DNA of 64,000 nucleotides, from positions 1-64,000 of the forward strand of contig JAPSLB010000022.1 in assembly GCA_031181145.1 (NCBI GenBank). Reading direction: 5' to 3'. Shown here piece after piece: positions 37,189 through 45,328 of the stretch. Made by a program: the position numbers and the translations under genes. Each line of letters opens with the position of its first letter. Within the stretch, counting starts at the first letter, position 1. Under the pieces are notes generated by a model that saw only the letters and a list, made by a program, of their open reading frames with translations, was not told the origin of the DNA and did not search any database. The DNA is from Microvirga sp. (lineage in GTDB: Bacteria > Pseudomonadota > Alphaproteobacteria > Rhizobiales > Beijerinckiaceae).

Positions 37189-37215
37189 GCCTCGTGCCGT
37201 GGATTCCTGGCACGA
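37189..37215. repeat. degenerate palindromic intergenic element
   Basis: CTCGTGCC and GGCACGAG form an 8-bp stem around a 10-base loop, preceded by GTCGTTCCCGGC. Together with the 27346 hairpin it resembles worn copies of short palindromic repeats that are common between genes in Rhizobiales. It could also act as the end of the moxR operon mRNA. Confidence 0.35.
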
Positions 37216-37269
37216 GACCCGCGATGGTGAGGCGGCCTCCGGATTGCCCGGAGCCTGAGCGCCGACCGA

Positions 37270-37779
37270 TCAGGTTTCCTTCGGAAGCGGCGTGACGATG
37301 CCCCTGGCACGCGCCAAGGCTCCTTCTTCCAGCTCGAGGGCAAGGAAACGGGCGGGATTGACCGGCCCGGGCAGCTGCAGGGCTTGCGGCGGAACACCCC
37401 TGAAGCCGAAGCGGCTGTAATACGGCTCGTCGCCCACGAGCAGCACCAGAGTATGGCCCTTCGCCTTCGCCGCCTCCAGGGAGCGGCGCATGAGCGCGCC
37501 ACCGATGCCCCGGCTCTCGAAGGCGGGCTCGACGGTCAGCGGCCCCAGCATCAGGGCAGGCTCTTCCCCGGCCATGACCGGCGTCATGCGCACGGAACCC
37601 ACCAGGAGGGTGCCTACCATGGCAGTAAAGGAGAGATCGAGCAGATGGCCGGCGCCTTCCCTCAGCCGGGAGGCCGTGCGGGCGAAGCGGCCCGGGCCGA
37701 AGGCGCGCTCGTGAAGGCGCTCGATGGCCTCTGAATCGATGGGCTGCTCGGAACGGATGATCAGGGAGAGCTCGGTCAT
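37270..37779 (-). CDS. GNAT-family N-acetyltransferase
   Basis: 169-residue acetyltransferase. The acetyl-CoA loop is VEPAFESRGIGGALM near residues 85-100 (RGIGGA matches the R/QxxGxG/A pattern), followed by YYSRFGFRGV, typical of the YhbS group. Acceptor substrate unknown. It is convergent with the moxR operon and stands alone. Confidence 0.85.
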   Translation of the reverse strand: MTELSLIIRSEQPIDSEAIERLHERAFGPGRFARTASRLREGAGHLLDLSFTAMVGTLLVGSVRMTPVMAGEEPALMLGPLTVEPAFESRGIGGALMRRSLEAAKAKGHTLVLLVGDEPYYSRFGFRGVPPQALQLPGPVNPARFLALELEEGALARARGIVTPLPKET

Positions 37780-38077
37780 GAACGGACTCGGAAAAGTGCG
37801 GATGACGGCAGAAGAAAGAATGGCCGGACAGTAACGTCAGCCGTGTCGTCGTCGCTGAATCCGGATGATGGTCATGAGCGTGGCGTTTCCTCGGGCGATC
37901 TGGCCATGGCGCAACGTGCGGAACCGGAGGTCCCCGTCGGCGAAGAAGCGGCCCGGCTTTTCGCGCAGACCGACCGCTCCCCGGGAGCACGGGGCATCGG
38001 ACGGATCACGAAAGCGGTTTCACTTGTCGCGGTCGATGCTCTAGCAGCCCGGAGAACGCTGCGCAAACCCTTCTCTC
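37780..38077. other. 298-bp stretch without a supported gene
   Basis: Short frames exist on both strands (plus 37843-38088, minus 37872-38084), but neither has a ribosome site, a signal peptide or a recognisable domain, and both have the Ala/Arg/Ser-rich makeup of shadow frames. The part next to 37779 must hold the acetyltransferase promoter. Confidence 0.5.
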
Positions 38078-38560
38078 TCACCATATAGGCGAAAGCGGCT
38101 GGCCTTCGAGGATTTCGGCCAGACGGCGGCGGGTCGCCTCCGTGGTACCCTCCGGAAGCCGATCGAGCGGAAAGAACCCAGCCTCCGCGATCTCGCGATC
38201 GGGCTGCTTCTCCCCCAGGACCGTGAAGTGCCGGATCACATAGACCAGGACATGGTCGCGCCGGGAGATCCGCCGGTTGAAGAACACGCCTGCCAGGACC
38301 GGCGCCCCGTCGATGGCGATGCAGGCCTCCTCGCGCAGCTCGCGGGTCAGCGCGTCGAGCGCCGTCTCCCCTGTCTCGACGCCGCCTCCCGGCAGATGCC
38401 AGCCCGCCACGTAGGTGTGCCTGATGAGGAAAACCCGGCCCTGGTCATCGAGGATCACGGCCCGGACGCCCAGAGTCATCCCCCGGGAGAATCGCCAAAA
38501 GGCATGGAGCCCCCAGGACACGATGCGGGAGGCTTTTCTCGAGGGCGTGGAGTCGGACAT
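38078..38560 (-). CDS. NUDIX hydrolase
   Basis: 160-residue Nudix protein. The box runs GGGVETGETALDALTRELRE and continues EACI, so the Gly before the last hydrophobic residue of the consensus is Cys; the acidic metal ligands are intact. VRAVILDDQGRVFLIRHTY is the usual strand before the box. Substrate unknown; the N-terminal SWGLHAFWRFSRGMTLGV is shared with a Rhizobiales subgroup. Confidence 0.85.
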   Translation of the reverse strand: MSDSTPSRKASRIVSWGLHAFWRFSRGMTLGVRAVILDDQGRVFLIRHTYVAGWHLPGGGVETGETALDALTRELREEACIAIDGAPVLAGVFFNRRISRRDHVLVYVIRHFTVLGEKQPDREIAEAGFFPLDRLPEGTTEATRRRLAEILEGQPLSPIW

Positions 38561-38693
38561 CGGCCCAATGGATCATGAGAAGATTACAGGAGGATGAACG
38601 AAGACATTCATCCCATGCATGGCTGACGCATCAGAATAACACGTGACCCACATCCTACTAAGGTCTAATACGGCGGCAACCAAAGGTGTTCCA

Positions 38694-38813
38694 ATGTTTC
38701 TGTCGCTGATCCTCTCCCTCCTCAACCGCTCTGCCCGCTTCGCTTGGTCGCCGGCCCTCGACCTTAAGGACCACACGATCTACTCGACCCTGATCCCGGG
38801 CGCTCAGTACTGA
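38694..38813 (+). CDS. small ORF, 39 aa, possible membrane peptide
   Basis: AAAGGTG lies 6-7 bases before the ATG at 38694. The product starts with a hydrophobic stretch (MFLSLILSLLNRSARFAW) and has a hydrophilic tail ending TLIPGAQY. Unrecognised and too short for composition tests. It lies 89 bases upstream of mbfA on the same strand; no terminator is visible between them, so they could share a transcript. Confidence 0.4.
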   Translation: MFLSLILSLLNRSARFAWSPALDLKDHTIYSTLIPGAQY

Positions 38814-38871
38814 GCCTGTCTCCGCCCAGAGCGCAAGCCGGTCAGGAAGGGCTTGGCTCCGCCCCGGAGCT

Positions 38872-38892
38872 TGTTTAGAATAATTCTAAACA
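38872..38892. promoter_or_regulatory. iron control element (Irr box) of mbfA
   Basis: TGTTTAGAA at 38872-38880 and TTCTAAACA at 38884-38892 are perfect 9-bp arms around TAA. The core TTTAGAA-N3-TTCTAAA matches the Irr/ICE motif of Rhizobiales, and mbfA is a known Irr target. The site runs into the AGGAG ribosome site (38892-38896), so a bound repressor would also cover the start region. Confidence 0.75.
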
Positions 38893-38902
38893 GGAGATGG
38901 GT

Positions 38903-39874
38903 ATGAAGTCCCTTTCTGAACTGACGGAGCGCGAGGTGATCGCGCTCGCGATTGCCAGCGAAGAGGAAGATTCGCGGATCTACCAGCATTTCGCGGATCG
39001 CCTCCGTGGCGACTTCCCTGCCTCGGCCGAGATCTTCGACGGCATGGCCGAGGAGGAGCGGGCCCATCGGAACTCCCTCTACGGCTTTTACCGGCACCGG
39101 TTCGGCGAGCATCTCCCTCCGATCCGCCGCGAGGATGTGCGCGGCTTCCTGAAGCGGCGGGCCTTCTGGTGGAACGCCCAGCTCGACCTCGGCAAGATGC
39201 GCCGCGAGGCGGAGCTCATGGAGCTGCAGGCGGCAAATTTCTACGACAAGGCTGCACAGCAGACCCTGGACGTCTCCATGCGCGAGCTGCTCACCAGCCT
39301 CGCCGAGGTGGAGCGCGGGCACAAGCGCAAGGCAAGCGAGCTGCACGCCGCCCACCTGACCGCCGACAGCGAAGCAGCCGAAGAGCACGCCCGACACCGT
39401 CTCTTCGTCCTCCAGTACGTGCAGCCTGGCTTGGCAGGTCTGATCGACGGCTCCGTCTCGACTCTGGCCCCCCTCTTCGCGGCGGCCTTCGCCACTGGGA
39501 ACAACTGGGAGACCTTTCTCGTCGGACTTGCGGCGTCCGTGGGCGCCGGGATCAGCATGGGTCTGACGGAGGCTCTCTCCGACGACGGCGAGATCACGGG
39601 GCGCGGCTCGCCCTGGCTGCGCGGCCTCGTCTGCGGTTTCATGACGGCGGCGGGCGGGCTCGGGCATACCCTCCCCTATCTGGTGCCGGATTCCTGGCCT
39701 AATGCCTTCATGCTCGCGACCAGCATCGCCGCCCTCGTGGTGGCCGTCGAACTCGTCGCGATCTCCTGGATCCGCACGAAATACATGGACACCCCTTTCT
39801 GGCGCGCCACCTATCAGGTCATCGTGGGCGGCGTGCTGGTGTTGCTGGCCGGCATCTTCATCGGCAGTGCTTGA
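38903..39874 (+). CDS. mbfA: membrane-bound ferritin MbfA
   Basis: 323-residue protein: an N-terminal ferritin-like (rubrerythrin-type) domain of about 160 residues with iron ligands in ASEEEDSRIYQHF, EEERAHRNSLY, EAELMELQAANFY and EVERGHK, then a VIT1-like membrane domain with about five helices (LVCGFMTAAGGLGHTLPYLV). In Bradyrhizobium and Agrobacterium MbfA exports iron and protects from peroxide under Irr control. Of two ATGs I take 38903, six bases after AGGAG; the one at 38897 directly abuts that site. Confidence 0.92.
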   Translation: MKSLSELTEREVIALAIASEEEDSRIYQHFADRLRGDFPASAEIFDGMAEEERAHRNSLYGFYRHRFGEHLPPIRREDVRGFLKRRAFWWNAQLDLGKMRREAELMELQAANFYDKAAQQTLDVSMRELLTSLAEVERGHKRKASELHAAHLTADSEAAEEHARHRLFVLQYVQPGLAGLIDGSVSTLAPLFAAAFATGNNWETFLVGLAASVGAGISMGLTEALSDDGEITGRGSPWLRGLVCGFMTAAGGLGHTLPYLVPDSWPNAFMLATSIAALVVAVELVAISWIRTKYMDTPFWRATYQVIVGGVLVLLAGIFIGSA

Positions 39875-39925
39875 CGGCGCGGGCGGCACGGGCGAACTCT
39901 CGTCCGTTCACTCCATTGGGCCAAT

Positions 39926-40840
39926 ATGTTTCGCATCGCTCATCTCACGGACCCTCATGTGGGCCCCCTCCCGCGGCCCCGTCTGAAGCAATTGCTGAGC
40001 AAGCGTCTGACCGGCTGGTACAACTGGCATCGCAGTCGGCAGGATCTGCACGACATGGAGCTCCTGGCGGAGCTCGTGGCCGATATCCACACGCAGAAAC
40101 CCGATCACATCACCTGCACGGGGGATACCTGCAATATCGGCCTGCCCGACGAGTGGGAGACTTCGCGGGTCTTTCTGGAGGGCCTGGGCGATCCGGCGCG
40201 CGTCACCTTCGTACCGGGCAATCACGACGCCTATGTGCGCGGCTCCCTCGAAGGCCTGCTCAGGAAGATTGCGCCGTGGACACGCGGAGACGACGGACGG
40301 GAGGCCGTCTTCCCGTATCTTCGGCGCTACGGACCCATCGCCATCGTGGGCCTGTCCTCCGCCATTCCGACCCTGCCCTTCGTGGCGAGCGGCCGGGTGG
40401 GCTCGAAGCAGACGCAGGCCGCGGAAGAGATTCTGGGCCTGCTGGGATGCGACCCGTCCTGTTTCCGGATCGTCCTCATCCATCATCCGCCCCATGTCGG
40501 CGGAGCCGAACCCGGACGCAATCTCACCGATGCCAAGCGGTTCGAGGCCATGATCAGGCGCGTCGGTGCCGAGCTCATCCTTCATGGGCACAACCACGTG
40601 GGATCGCTCGCCCATCTCGAGGGGCCCCGCGGCCCGGTCCCCGTCATCGGCGCGCCCTCCGCGTCGGCACGCGGCGGAACACTCACGCATAAGGCAGGCT
40701 ATCATCTTTTCACGATCGACCGGGATGAAACCGGCTTTCTTCTCCAGGCCGAACTGCGGGGCTTGAAGCCCGATGGGACGGTGGGAGGCATGGGCATGCT
40801 GTCCCTCGCGAGGATCCGCCAATCTCACGAGAGCCAGTAA
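39926..40840 (+). CDS. metallophosphoesterase
   Basis: 304-residue calcineurin-type phosphoesterase. Metal ligands appear in order: LTDPHVG (DxH), CTGDTCN (GD), VPGNHDAY (GNHD), LIHHPPH and HGHNHVGS (GHxH). The second motif has Thr-Cys where GDLxD is usual. It follows mbfA by 51 bases on the same strand. Substrate unknown; cAMP phosphodiesterase-like and repair-nuclease-like members share this layout. Confidence 0.88.
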   Translation: MFRIAHLTDPHVGPLPRPRLKQLLSKRLTGWYNWHRSRQDLHDMELLAELVADIHTQKPDHITCTGDTCNIGLPDEWETSRVFLEGLGDPARVTFVPGNHDAYVRGSLEGLLRKIAPWTRGDDGREAVFPYLRRYGPIAIVGLSSAIPTLPFVASGRVGSKQTQAAEEILGLLGCDPSCFRIVLIHHPPHVGGAEPGRNLTDAKRFEAMIRRVGAELILHGHNHVGSLAHLEGPRGPVPVIGAPSASARGGTLTHKAGYHLFTIDRDETGFLLQAELRGLKPDGTVGGMGMLSLARIRQSHESQ

Positions 40841-41011
40841 ACGTCTCTTCGCCGAAATCTTGACGGTTTCAGCTCATGGACAAGCATTCGATCCGTCTCT
40901 ACCTAGTTGATCGCCGGAAATATGGCGAAACAATTCATAGATTGCATTGCGCCTATTGCCCTTAAGCGCGACAATAACGCTTTCTCCCTGGATTCAATCG
41001 TTCTCTTTGCT

Positions 41012-41037
41012 GGAACCCCCCAGAACGCTCCTCGTTT
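41012..41037 (+). promoter_or_regulatory. EcfG-type general stress promoter
   Basis: GGAAC at 41012-41016 and CGTTT at 41033-41037 with a 16-base spacer match the alphaproteobacterial EcfG consensus (GGAAC-N16/17-CGTT) exactly. It lies about 87 bases before the start of the DUF4142/glycine-zipper gene. Confidence 0.65.
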
Positions 41038-41123
41038 AAGGTGTTGCAGCAGCCACCTATCAGTTTTGCAAGCCTCGCGGGCTTCGCTCGGTGTTCTGCG
41101 CTCCCTGGAACAGGAGTTCTCCG

Positions 41124-41945
41124 ATGAAGAAACATATTGTTCTCGCGGCCTTGCTTGCGTCGATCTCCGCCCCGGCCTTTGCCCAGACGATGATGGACAG
41201 CCGGACCTATCGCATGATGGCGGCTCAGTCCGATGCCTTCGAGATTGCGTCAAGCCAGCTTGCCCTCCAACGCTCCCGCAACCCCAATGTGCGCCGTTTC
41301 GCCCAGGAGATGATCCAGGCTCATGCCATGACCAGCCAGGCTTTGAACGGCGGTCGCGCGGTCTATTCCGCATCCGGTGAATTCATTCCCGGCTCCCTCG
41401 GCGGCACGCTGGCGGGCGCCGGAATCGGCGCGCTGATCGGCGGCCCCGTCGGCGCTGCGGTGGGCGCGGGCGTCGGCGCCGCGGCCGGCACAACCGCAGG
41501 CGCGGCCGCGGCCTCGCCGAACGCAGCTGGCGGCACGGCAGCCGGCACGCTGGCGGGCGCGGGCGTCGGCGCCCTGGTGGGAGGTCCGGTCGGGGCGGCT
41601 GTGGGCGCAGGCGTCGGCGCGACGACGGGTGCGGCAGCCGGCGCGGGCGCTGACGTGCAAACCACCGGCTCGATCGCCCCGATCCGCCTCGGCGTTCCGC
41701 TCAGCCCCGATAAGACCGCCATGCTGAACCAGCTCGCCTCCGCGTCGGGCACGCAGTTCGACCGCCTCTACGGCCAGTATCAACGCATGGCCCACCAGGA
41801 GGCCCTGAACCTGCACGCGAGCTATGCTCAGGCCGGCGGCGATCCGTCCCTGCGCCAGTTCGCAGCTTCCGTGGTGCCTCACATCGAGCACCATCTCGCG
41901 GAAACGCGTCGCCTGCCGGGTGCCGCAGCAGGCCGTCGCCGCTAA
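41124..41945 (+). CDS. DUF4142 protein with inserted glycine-zipper repeats
   Basis: 273-residue secreted protein. Signal peptide (MKKHIVLAALLASISAPAFA), then the first half of a DUF4142 domain (AAQSDAFEIASSQLALQRS, RRFAQEMIQAHAM), then about 100 residues of glycine-zipper sequence in two copies (GTLAGAGIGALIGGPVGAA near 94 and GTLAGAGVGALVGGPVGAA near 141), then the second half of DUF4142 (YGQYQRMAHQEALNLHASYA). CAGGAG lies 7 bases before the ATG. An EcfG-type promoter upstream suggests stress induction; the zipper probably inserts in membrane. Confidence 0.8.
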   Translation: MKKHIVLAALLASISAPAFAQTMMDSRTYRMMAAQSDAFEIASSQLALQRSRNPNVRRFAQEMIQAHAMTSQALNGGRAVYSASGEFIPGSLGGTLAGAGIGALIGGPVGAAVGAGVGAAAGTTAGAAAASPNAAGGTAAGTLAGAGVGALVGGPVGAAVGAGVGATTGAAAGAGADVQTTGSIAPIRLGVPLSPDKTAMLNQLASASGTQFDRLYGQYQRMAHQEALNLHASYAQAGGDPSLRQFAASVVPHIEHHLAETRRLPGAAAGRRR

Positions 41946-41972
41946 GCGAGCTTACAGTTTTGAAGATTGTGG

Positions 41973-41999
41973 CGGCGGGTGCTATCGACCCGCCGTTTT
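41973..41999 (+). terminator. terminator after the DUF4142 gene
   Basis: CGGCGGGT at 41973-41980 pairs with ACCCGCCG at 41988-41995, followed by TTTT. Its T run overlaps the end of the convergent kinase gene. Confidence 0.85.
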
Positions 42000-42925
42000 C
42001 ATGCGCCTTGAAGGAAGCGCTCGACTTCAGCGCGATGAGGCATCGGCGCAACGGCACCCTTACCCAAGGTCGACAGGGCAGCGGCTGCATTCGCATAAGC
42101 CGCAGCCCGGAACGGATCGCGATGCAGGAGCCATTCGGCCAGGAACGCGCCGTCGAACGTGTCGCCAGCACCTGTTGCATCGACAGCATCGACAGGCTTT
42201 GCCGCTATCACTTCGACTCGCTCCTTGGTGGCGACCATGGTGCCGTTCTTGCCCATGGTCAGTGCAACCACGCCGCAACCGAGACCGAGATAGAACGCGC
42301 ATATCTCCTCCGGCCGCTCAAGCCCCGTGAGCTGGCGCGCATCGTCGAGCCCGGGCAGGAGAATGTCCGACATGGCCGATGCCGCATGGATGATCGCGCG
42401 GGCGCGCTCCAGCGGCCAGAGCTTCAGGCGCAGGTTGGTGTCATAGCTGACGATGGTGCCGTTCGTCTTCGCATGATTGATCGCCGCGAAAACCGCGTCG
42501 GCGCAGCTTTCCGAAATCGCCTGCGAGATGCCCGACGCATGCAGGATGCGGGCAGAGGCAATCTGGACCAGGGGCAGCTCCTCCACCGTGATCAGGCTCG
42601 CCGCTGATCCTGCACGCGCATAGGAGAATACATGCCCGTCCCCGCCATAGCTGATGAAATAAGCCCCCGTCCTGCCGTCCTTGCGCAGGATGACGGAAGA
42701 GCAGTCGATGCCTTCGCGATGCCACAGATCGAGAAAATCCTGCCCGAAGACGTCGCGTCCCAAGGCGGTGAAGATCGCGGCCCTCGCACCCTGGCGCGCT
42801 GCCGCGACCGCCGTGTTGGAGACGTCACCGCCGTAGCCCGGAAGATAGAGACGCTCGCCGTCGCGCTGCACCTCCGCGAACTCCATCAGAGGCTCGCCGA
42901 ACGTGAGAAGATCGATGCTCTTCAT
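41999..42925 (-). CDS. PfkB-family sugar kinase (2-keto-3-deoxygluconate kinase-like)
   Basis: 308-residue ribokinase-type kinase. GYGGDVSNTAVAAARQGA is the substrate motif and DATGAGDTFDGAF the anion-hole and catalytic-Asp motif. LTFGEPLMEF and YDTNLRLKLWP resemble KdgK, which phosphorylates 2-keto-3-deoxygluconate. It follows the FAD dehydrogenase gene by 5 bases, so a hydroxy- or sugar-acid pathway is likely. Confidence 0.83.
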   Translation of the reverse strand: MKSIDLLTFGEPLMEFAEVQRDGERLYLPGYGGDVSNTAVAAARQGARAAIFTALGRDVFGQDFLDLWHREGIDCSSVILRKDGRTGAYFISYGGDGHVFSYARAGSAASLITVEELPLVQIASARILHASGISQAISESCADAVFAAINHAKTNGTIVSYDTNLRLKLWPLERARAIIHAASAMSDILLPGLDDARQLTGLERPEEICAFYLGLGCGVVALTMGKNGTMVATKERVEVIAAKPVDAVDATGAGDTFDGAFLAEWLLHRDPFRAAAYANAAAALSTLGKGAVAPMPHRAEVERFLQGA

Positions 42926-42930
42926 GGACC

Positions 42931-44397
42931 TTACCCTGCCTTGGGGAACGACGCCGGAGCATTGTCTCCGATCGACACGACCTTACCGGGATTGAGAATG
43001 TTCTGCGGATCGAGCGTGCGCTTGAGGCTGCGCATGAGATCCAGAGCCACCGCATCCTTGTAGAGCGCCAGCTCGTCGCGCTTGATGAGGCCGATGCCGT
43101 GCTCGGCGGAAATCGATCCGTTCATGCCATGGACGATGTCGTGCACGATGCGGTTGAAGCGCTCCCACTGGGCGAGATACTCGCGCTTATCCATCCCCGC
43201 CGGCTGGGAAAGGTTGAAGTGGATATTGCCGTCGCCGAAATGGCCGAAGGCGCAGACACGCACGCCGGGCATCTCCGCCTCGCAGGCCTTCGTTGCCACA
43301 TCGATGAACTCGGCGACGCGGGAGACGGGCACGGCCACGTCGTGCTTGATCGACCCGCCTTCCTTGCCCTGCACTTCGGAAAGGCTTTCGCGCAGGTTCC
43401 AGAGCGCCTGGCTCTGCGCCTCGCTGGAGCCGAGCACCGCATCCTGCACCAGGCCTTCCTCGAAAGCTCCCCCGAGCACGGCCTCAAGTTGGCTTTGCAG
43501 ATCGGCGTCCTTTTGCGGAGAGGAGAGTTCGATCAACGCATAAGAACCGTGCTTCTCGGCGAGCGGGCGGACTGAACCGGCCAGGTGCTTGAGCACGATC
43601 TCCAGGCCGAATTCCGGGATGTATTCGAACGCGGTGAGCTGATCACCCGCCGCTTCGCGCAGGCGTTGGAAGACCTTGAGGGCCTCGTACGGCGAATTGC
43701 AGCCGATGAAGGCCGTGACGCGCGCATGAGGCTTGGGAAAGAGTTTCAGAACTGCGGCCGTGATGATGCCGAGCGTGCCCTCCGATCCGATGAAGAGATC
43801 CTTCAGGTCGTAGCCCGTATTGTCCTTGCGCAGACCCTTCAACCCATCCCAGATGCGCCCATCGGCCAGCACCACTTCGAGGCCGAGCGTAAGGTCGCGC
43901 ATGTTGCCGTAGCGTAGCACGGCGGTACCTCCGGCATTGGTGGCGAGATTGCCGCCGATGCGGCACGAACCTTCCGAGGCGAGTGACAGGGGGAAGAGAT
44001 AGCCAGCGTCGCTTGCCGCATCCTGCACCGCCTTGAGAATGCAACCCGCCTCGACGGTGATCGTGGCATTCACCGGGTCGATTTCACGGATGCCGTCGAG
44101 ACGCGTGAGCGACAGCACCACGCCGCCGAAGGGGACGCCGCCGCCCACCAGGCCCGTGTTGCCGCCATGCGGCACGACGGACACACCGGCCTTCGCACAT
44201 TCCTGCACGACGAAGGCAACTTCGTCACGATCCTTCGGCCGCGCTACCGCCAGCGCCTCGCCGCGGTAGAGCCCGCGCGCCTCCGTGACATGCCCATCGA
44301 GATCGCCCGCCGCCGTCAGTACATAGGCCTCTCCGAGCCTTGCCTTCAGGGTCTCAATGAGAGCGGTTCCAGTGCTGCCGGGTGCGGTCATCGTCAT
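42931..44397 (-). CDS. FAD-linked D-2-hydroxyacid dehydrogenase (GlcD/D2HGDH-like)
   Basis: 488-residue flavoenzyme of the VAO family. The FAD-binding domain has VPHGGNTGLVGGGVP and CRIGGNLATNAGGTAVLRYG; the C-terminal FAD-oxidase_C domain has the metal-site motifs FGHFGDGNIHFNL and SAEHGIGLIKR. Closest functional groups are D-2-hydroxyglutarate, D-lactate and glycolate dehydrogenases; I cannot choose. ATGs at 44397 and 44391 are both possible. Operon with the kinase downstream. Confidence 0.88.
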   Translation of the reverse strand: MTMTAPGSTGTALIETLKARLGEAYVLTAAGDLDGHVTEARGLYRGEALAVARPKDRDEVAFVVQECAKAGVSVVPHGGNTGLVGGGVPFGGVVLSLTRLDGIREIDPVNATITVEAGCILKAVQDAASDAGYLFPLSLASEGSCRIGGNLATNAGGTAVLRYGNMRDLTLGLEVVLADGRIWDGLKGLRKDNTGYDLKDLFIGSEGTLGIITAAVLKLFPKPHARVTAFIGCNSPYEALKVFQRLREAAGDQLTAFEYIPEFGLEIVLKHLAGSVRPLAEKHGSYALIELSSPQKDADLQSQLEAVLGGAFEEGLVQDAVLGSSEAQSQALWNLRESLSEVQGKEGGSIKHDVAVPVSRVAEFIDVATKACEAEMPGVRVCAFGHFGDGNIHFNLSQPAGMDKREYLAQWERFNRIVHDIVHGMNGSISAEHGIGLIKRDELALYKDAVALDLMRSLKRTLDPQNILNPGKVVSIGDNAPASFPKAG

Positions 44398-44502
44398 ACC
44401 TCGTGTGGAGCCCCGTTCATGACGTCTTGTCGTGAGAACCGCAAGGTGTAGGAAAGAGAAAGACGATCCCTGCCGTTACATCAGAAGGCTCTCGCGAACA
44501 TC

Positions 44503-45201
44503 ATGGCCTATGTCATCCCAACTCCTCCGGTCACGGCTCTCCCGGTTGCCGGCTCCGGCGACCTGTTCCCCGTACGGCGCGTCTACTGCGTAGGCCGCAA
44601 CTATGCTGCCCATGCCCGGGAAATGGGCGGCGACCCGACCCGCGAGCCTCCCTTCTTCTTCATGAAACCGGCCGATGCCCTCCAGGCCGTGCCGGAAGGC
44701 CGGACGGTCGACCACCCCTATCCGCCCAGGACGCAGAATTACCATTTCGAGGTGGAACTCGTGGTCACCATCGCCAAGGGAGGCCGGGACATCCCCGTGA
44801 CCGAGGCCCTCGACCATGTGTTCGGCTATGCTATCGGCCTCGATATGACCCGCCGCGATCTTCAGGACGAGGCCAAGCAGCTGCGCCGCCCCTGGGAGCT
44901 CGGCAAGGCCGCGGACCTGTCCGGCCCGGTCGGTCTGGTCCATCCGGCCGCGATGCTCGGCCATCCGGCCAAGGGCGCCATCTCGTTGTCCGTCGACGGT
45001 GTCGTGAAGCAGAAGGGTGATCTCTCCGACATGATCTGGTCAGTGGCCGAGCAGATCACCTATCTCTCTTCCTATTTCGAGATCGCGCCGGGTGACGTGA
45101 TCTTCTCCGGAACGCCGGACGGCGTGGGAGCTGTGGCGCAGGGACAGGCCATGGTCGCGGCCATCGAGGGTCTCGGCGAGATTCACCTGCGGGTTGTGTA
45201 G
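44503..45201 (+). CDS. fumarylacetoacetate hydrolase family protein
   Basis: 232-residue FAH-fold hydrolase. CVGRNYAAHAREMG, FFFMKPADAL, metal ligands in YHFEVELVV, LGKAADLSGPVG and VIFSGTPDGVGAV match the fumarylpyruvate/acylpyruvate hydrolase subgroup. It probably cleaves a 2,4-diketo acid. Divergent from the FAD dehydrogenase, with no other aromatic pathway genes nearby. Confidence 0.9.
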   Translation: MAYVIPTPPVTALPVAGSGDLFPVRRVYCVGRNYAAHAREMGGDPTREPPFFFMKPADALQAVPEGRTVDHPYPPRTQNYHFEVELVVTIAKGGRDIPVTEALDHVFGYAIGLDMTRRDLQDEAKQLRRPWELGKAADLSGPVGLVHPAAMLGHPAKGAISLSVDGVVKQKGDLSDMIWSVAEQITYLSSYFEIAPGDVIFSGTPDGVGAVAQGQAMVAAIEGLGEIHLRVV

Positions 45202-45232
45202 GGGCCTCCGATGGCGGCCCCCTTGCCTTTTT
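45201..45232 (+). terminator. terminator after the FAH gene
   Basis: GGGGCC at 45201-45206 pairs with GGCCCC at 45216-45221; a T5 run follows after CTTGCC. Short stem. Confidence 0.55.
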
Positions 45233-45328
45233 CCGGAGATTGGCCGTTACTGCATCACGGCGCGGCCGGGAGGCCGCGAGCAAGACAGGCTCTGAAGCAC
45301 ATCAGGGCCATAAGTTAAGGGAACGACT

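Noticed and set aside
35085..37502. 805-codon open frame on the minus strand
   Set aside because: Antisense to the amidotransferase-like gene, which has membrane segments and a MIDAS motif; the antisense product matches nothing.
37843..38088. Possible 70-81 codon genes on either strand
   Set aside because: No ribosome site, no domain, and mutually overlapping low-complexity products. The minus-strand frame does overlap the Nudix stop, but that alone is weak.
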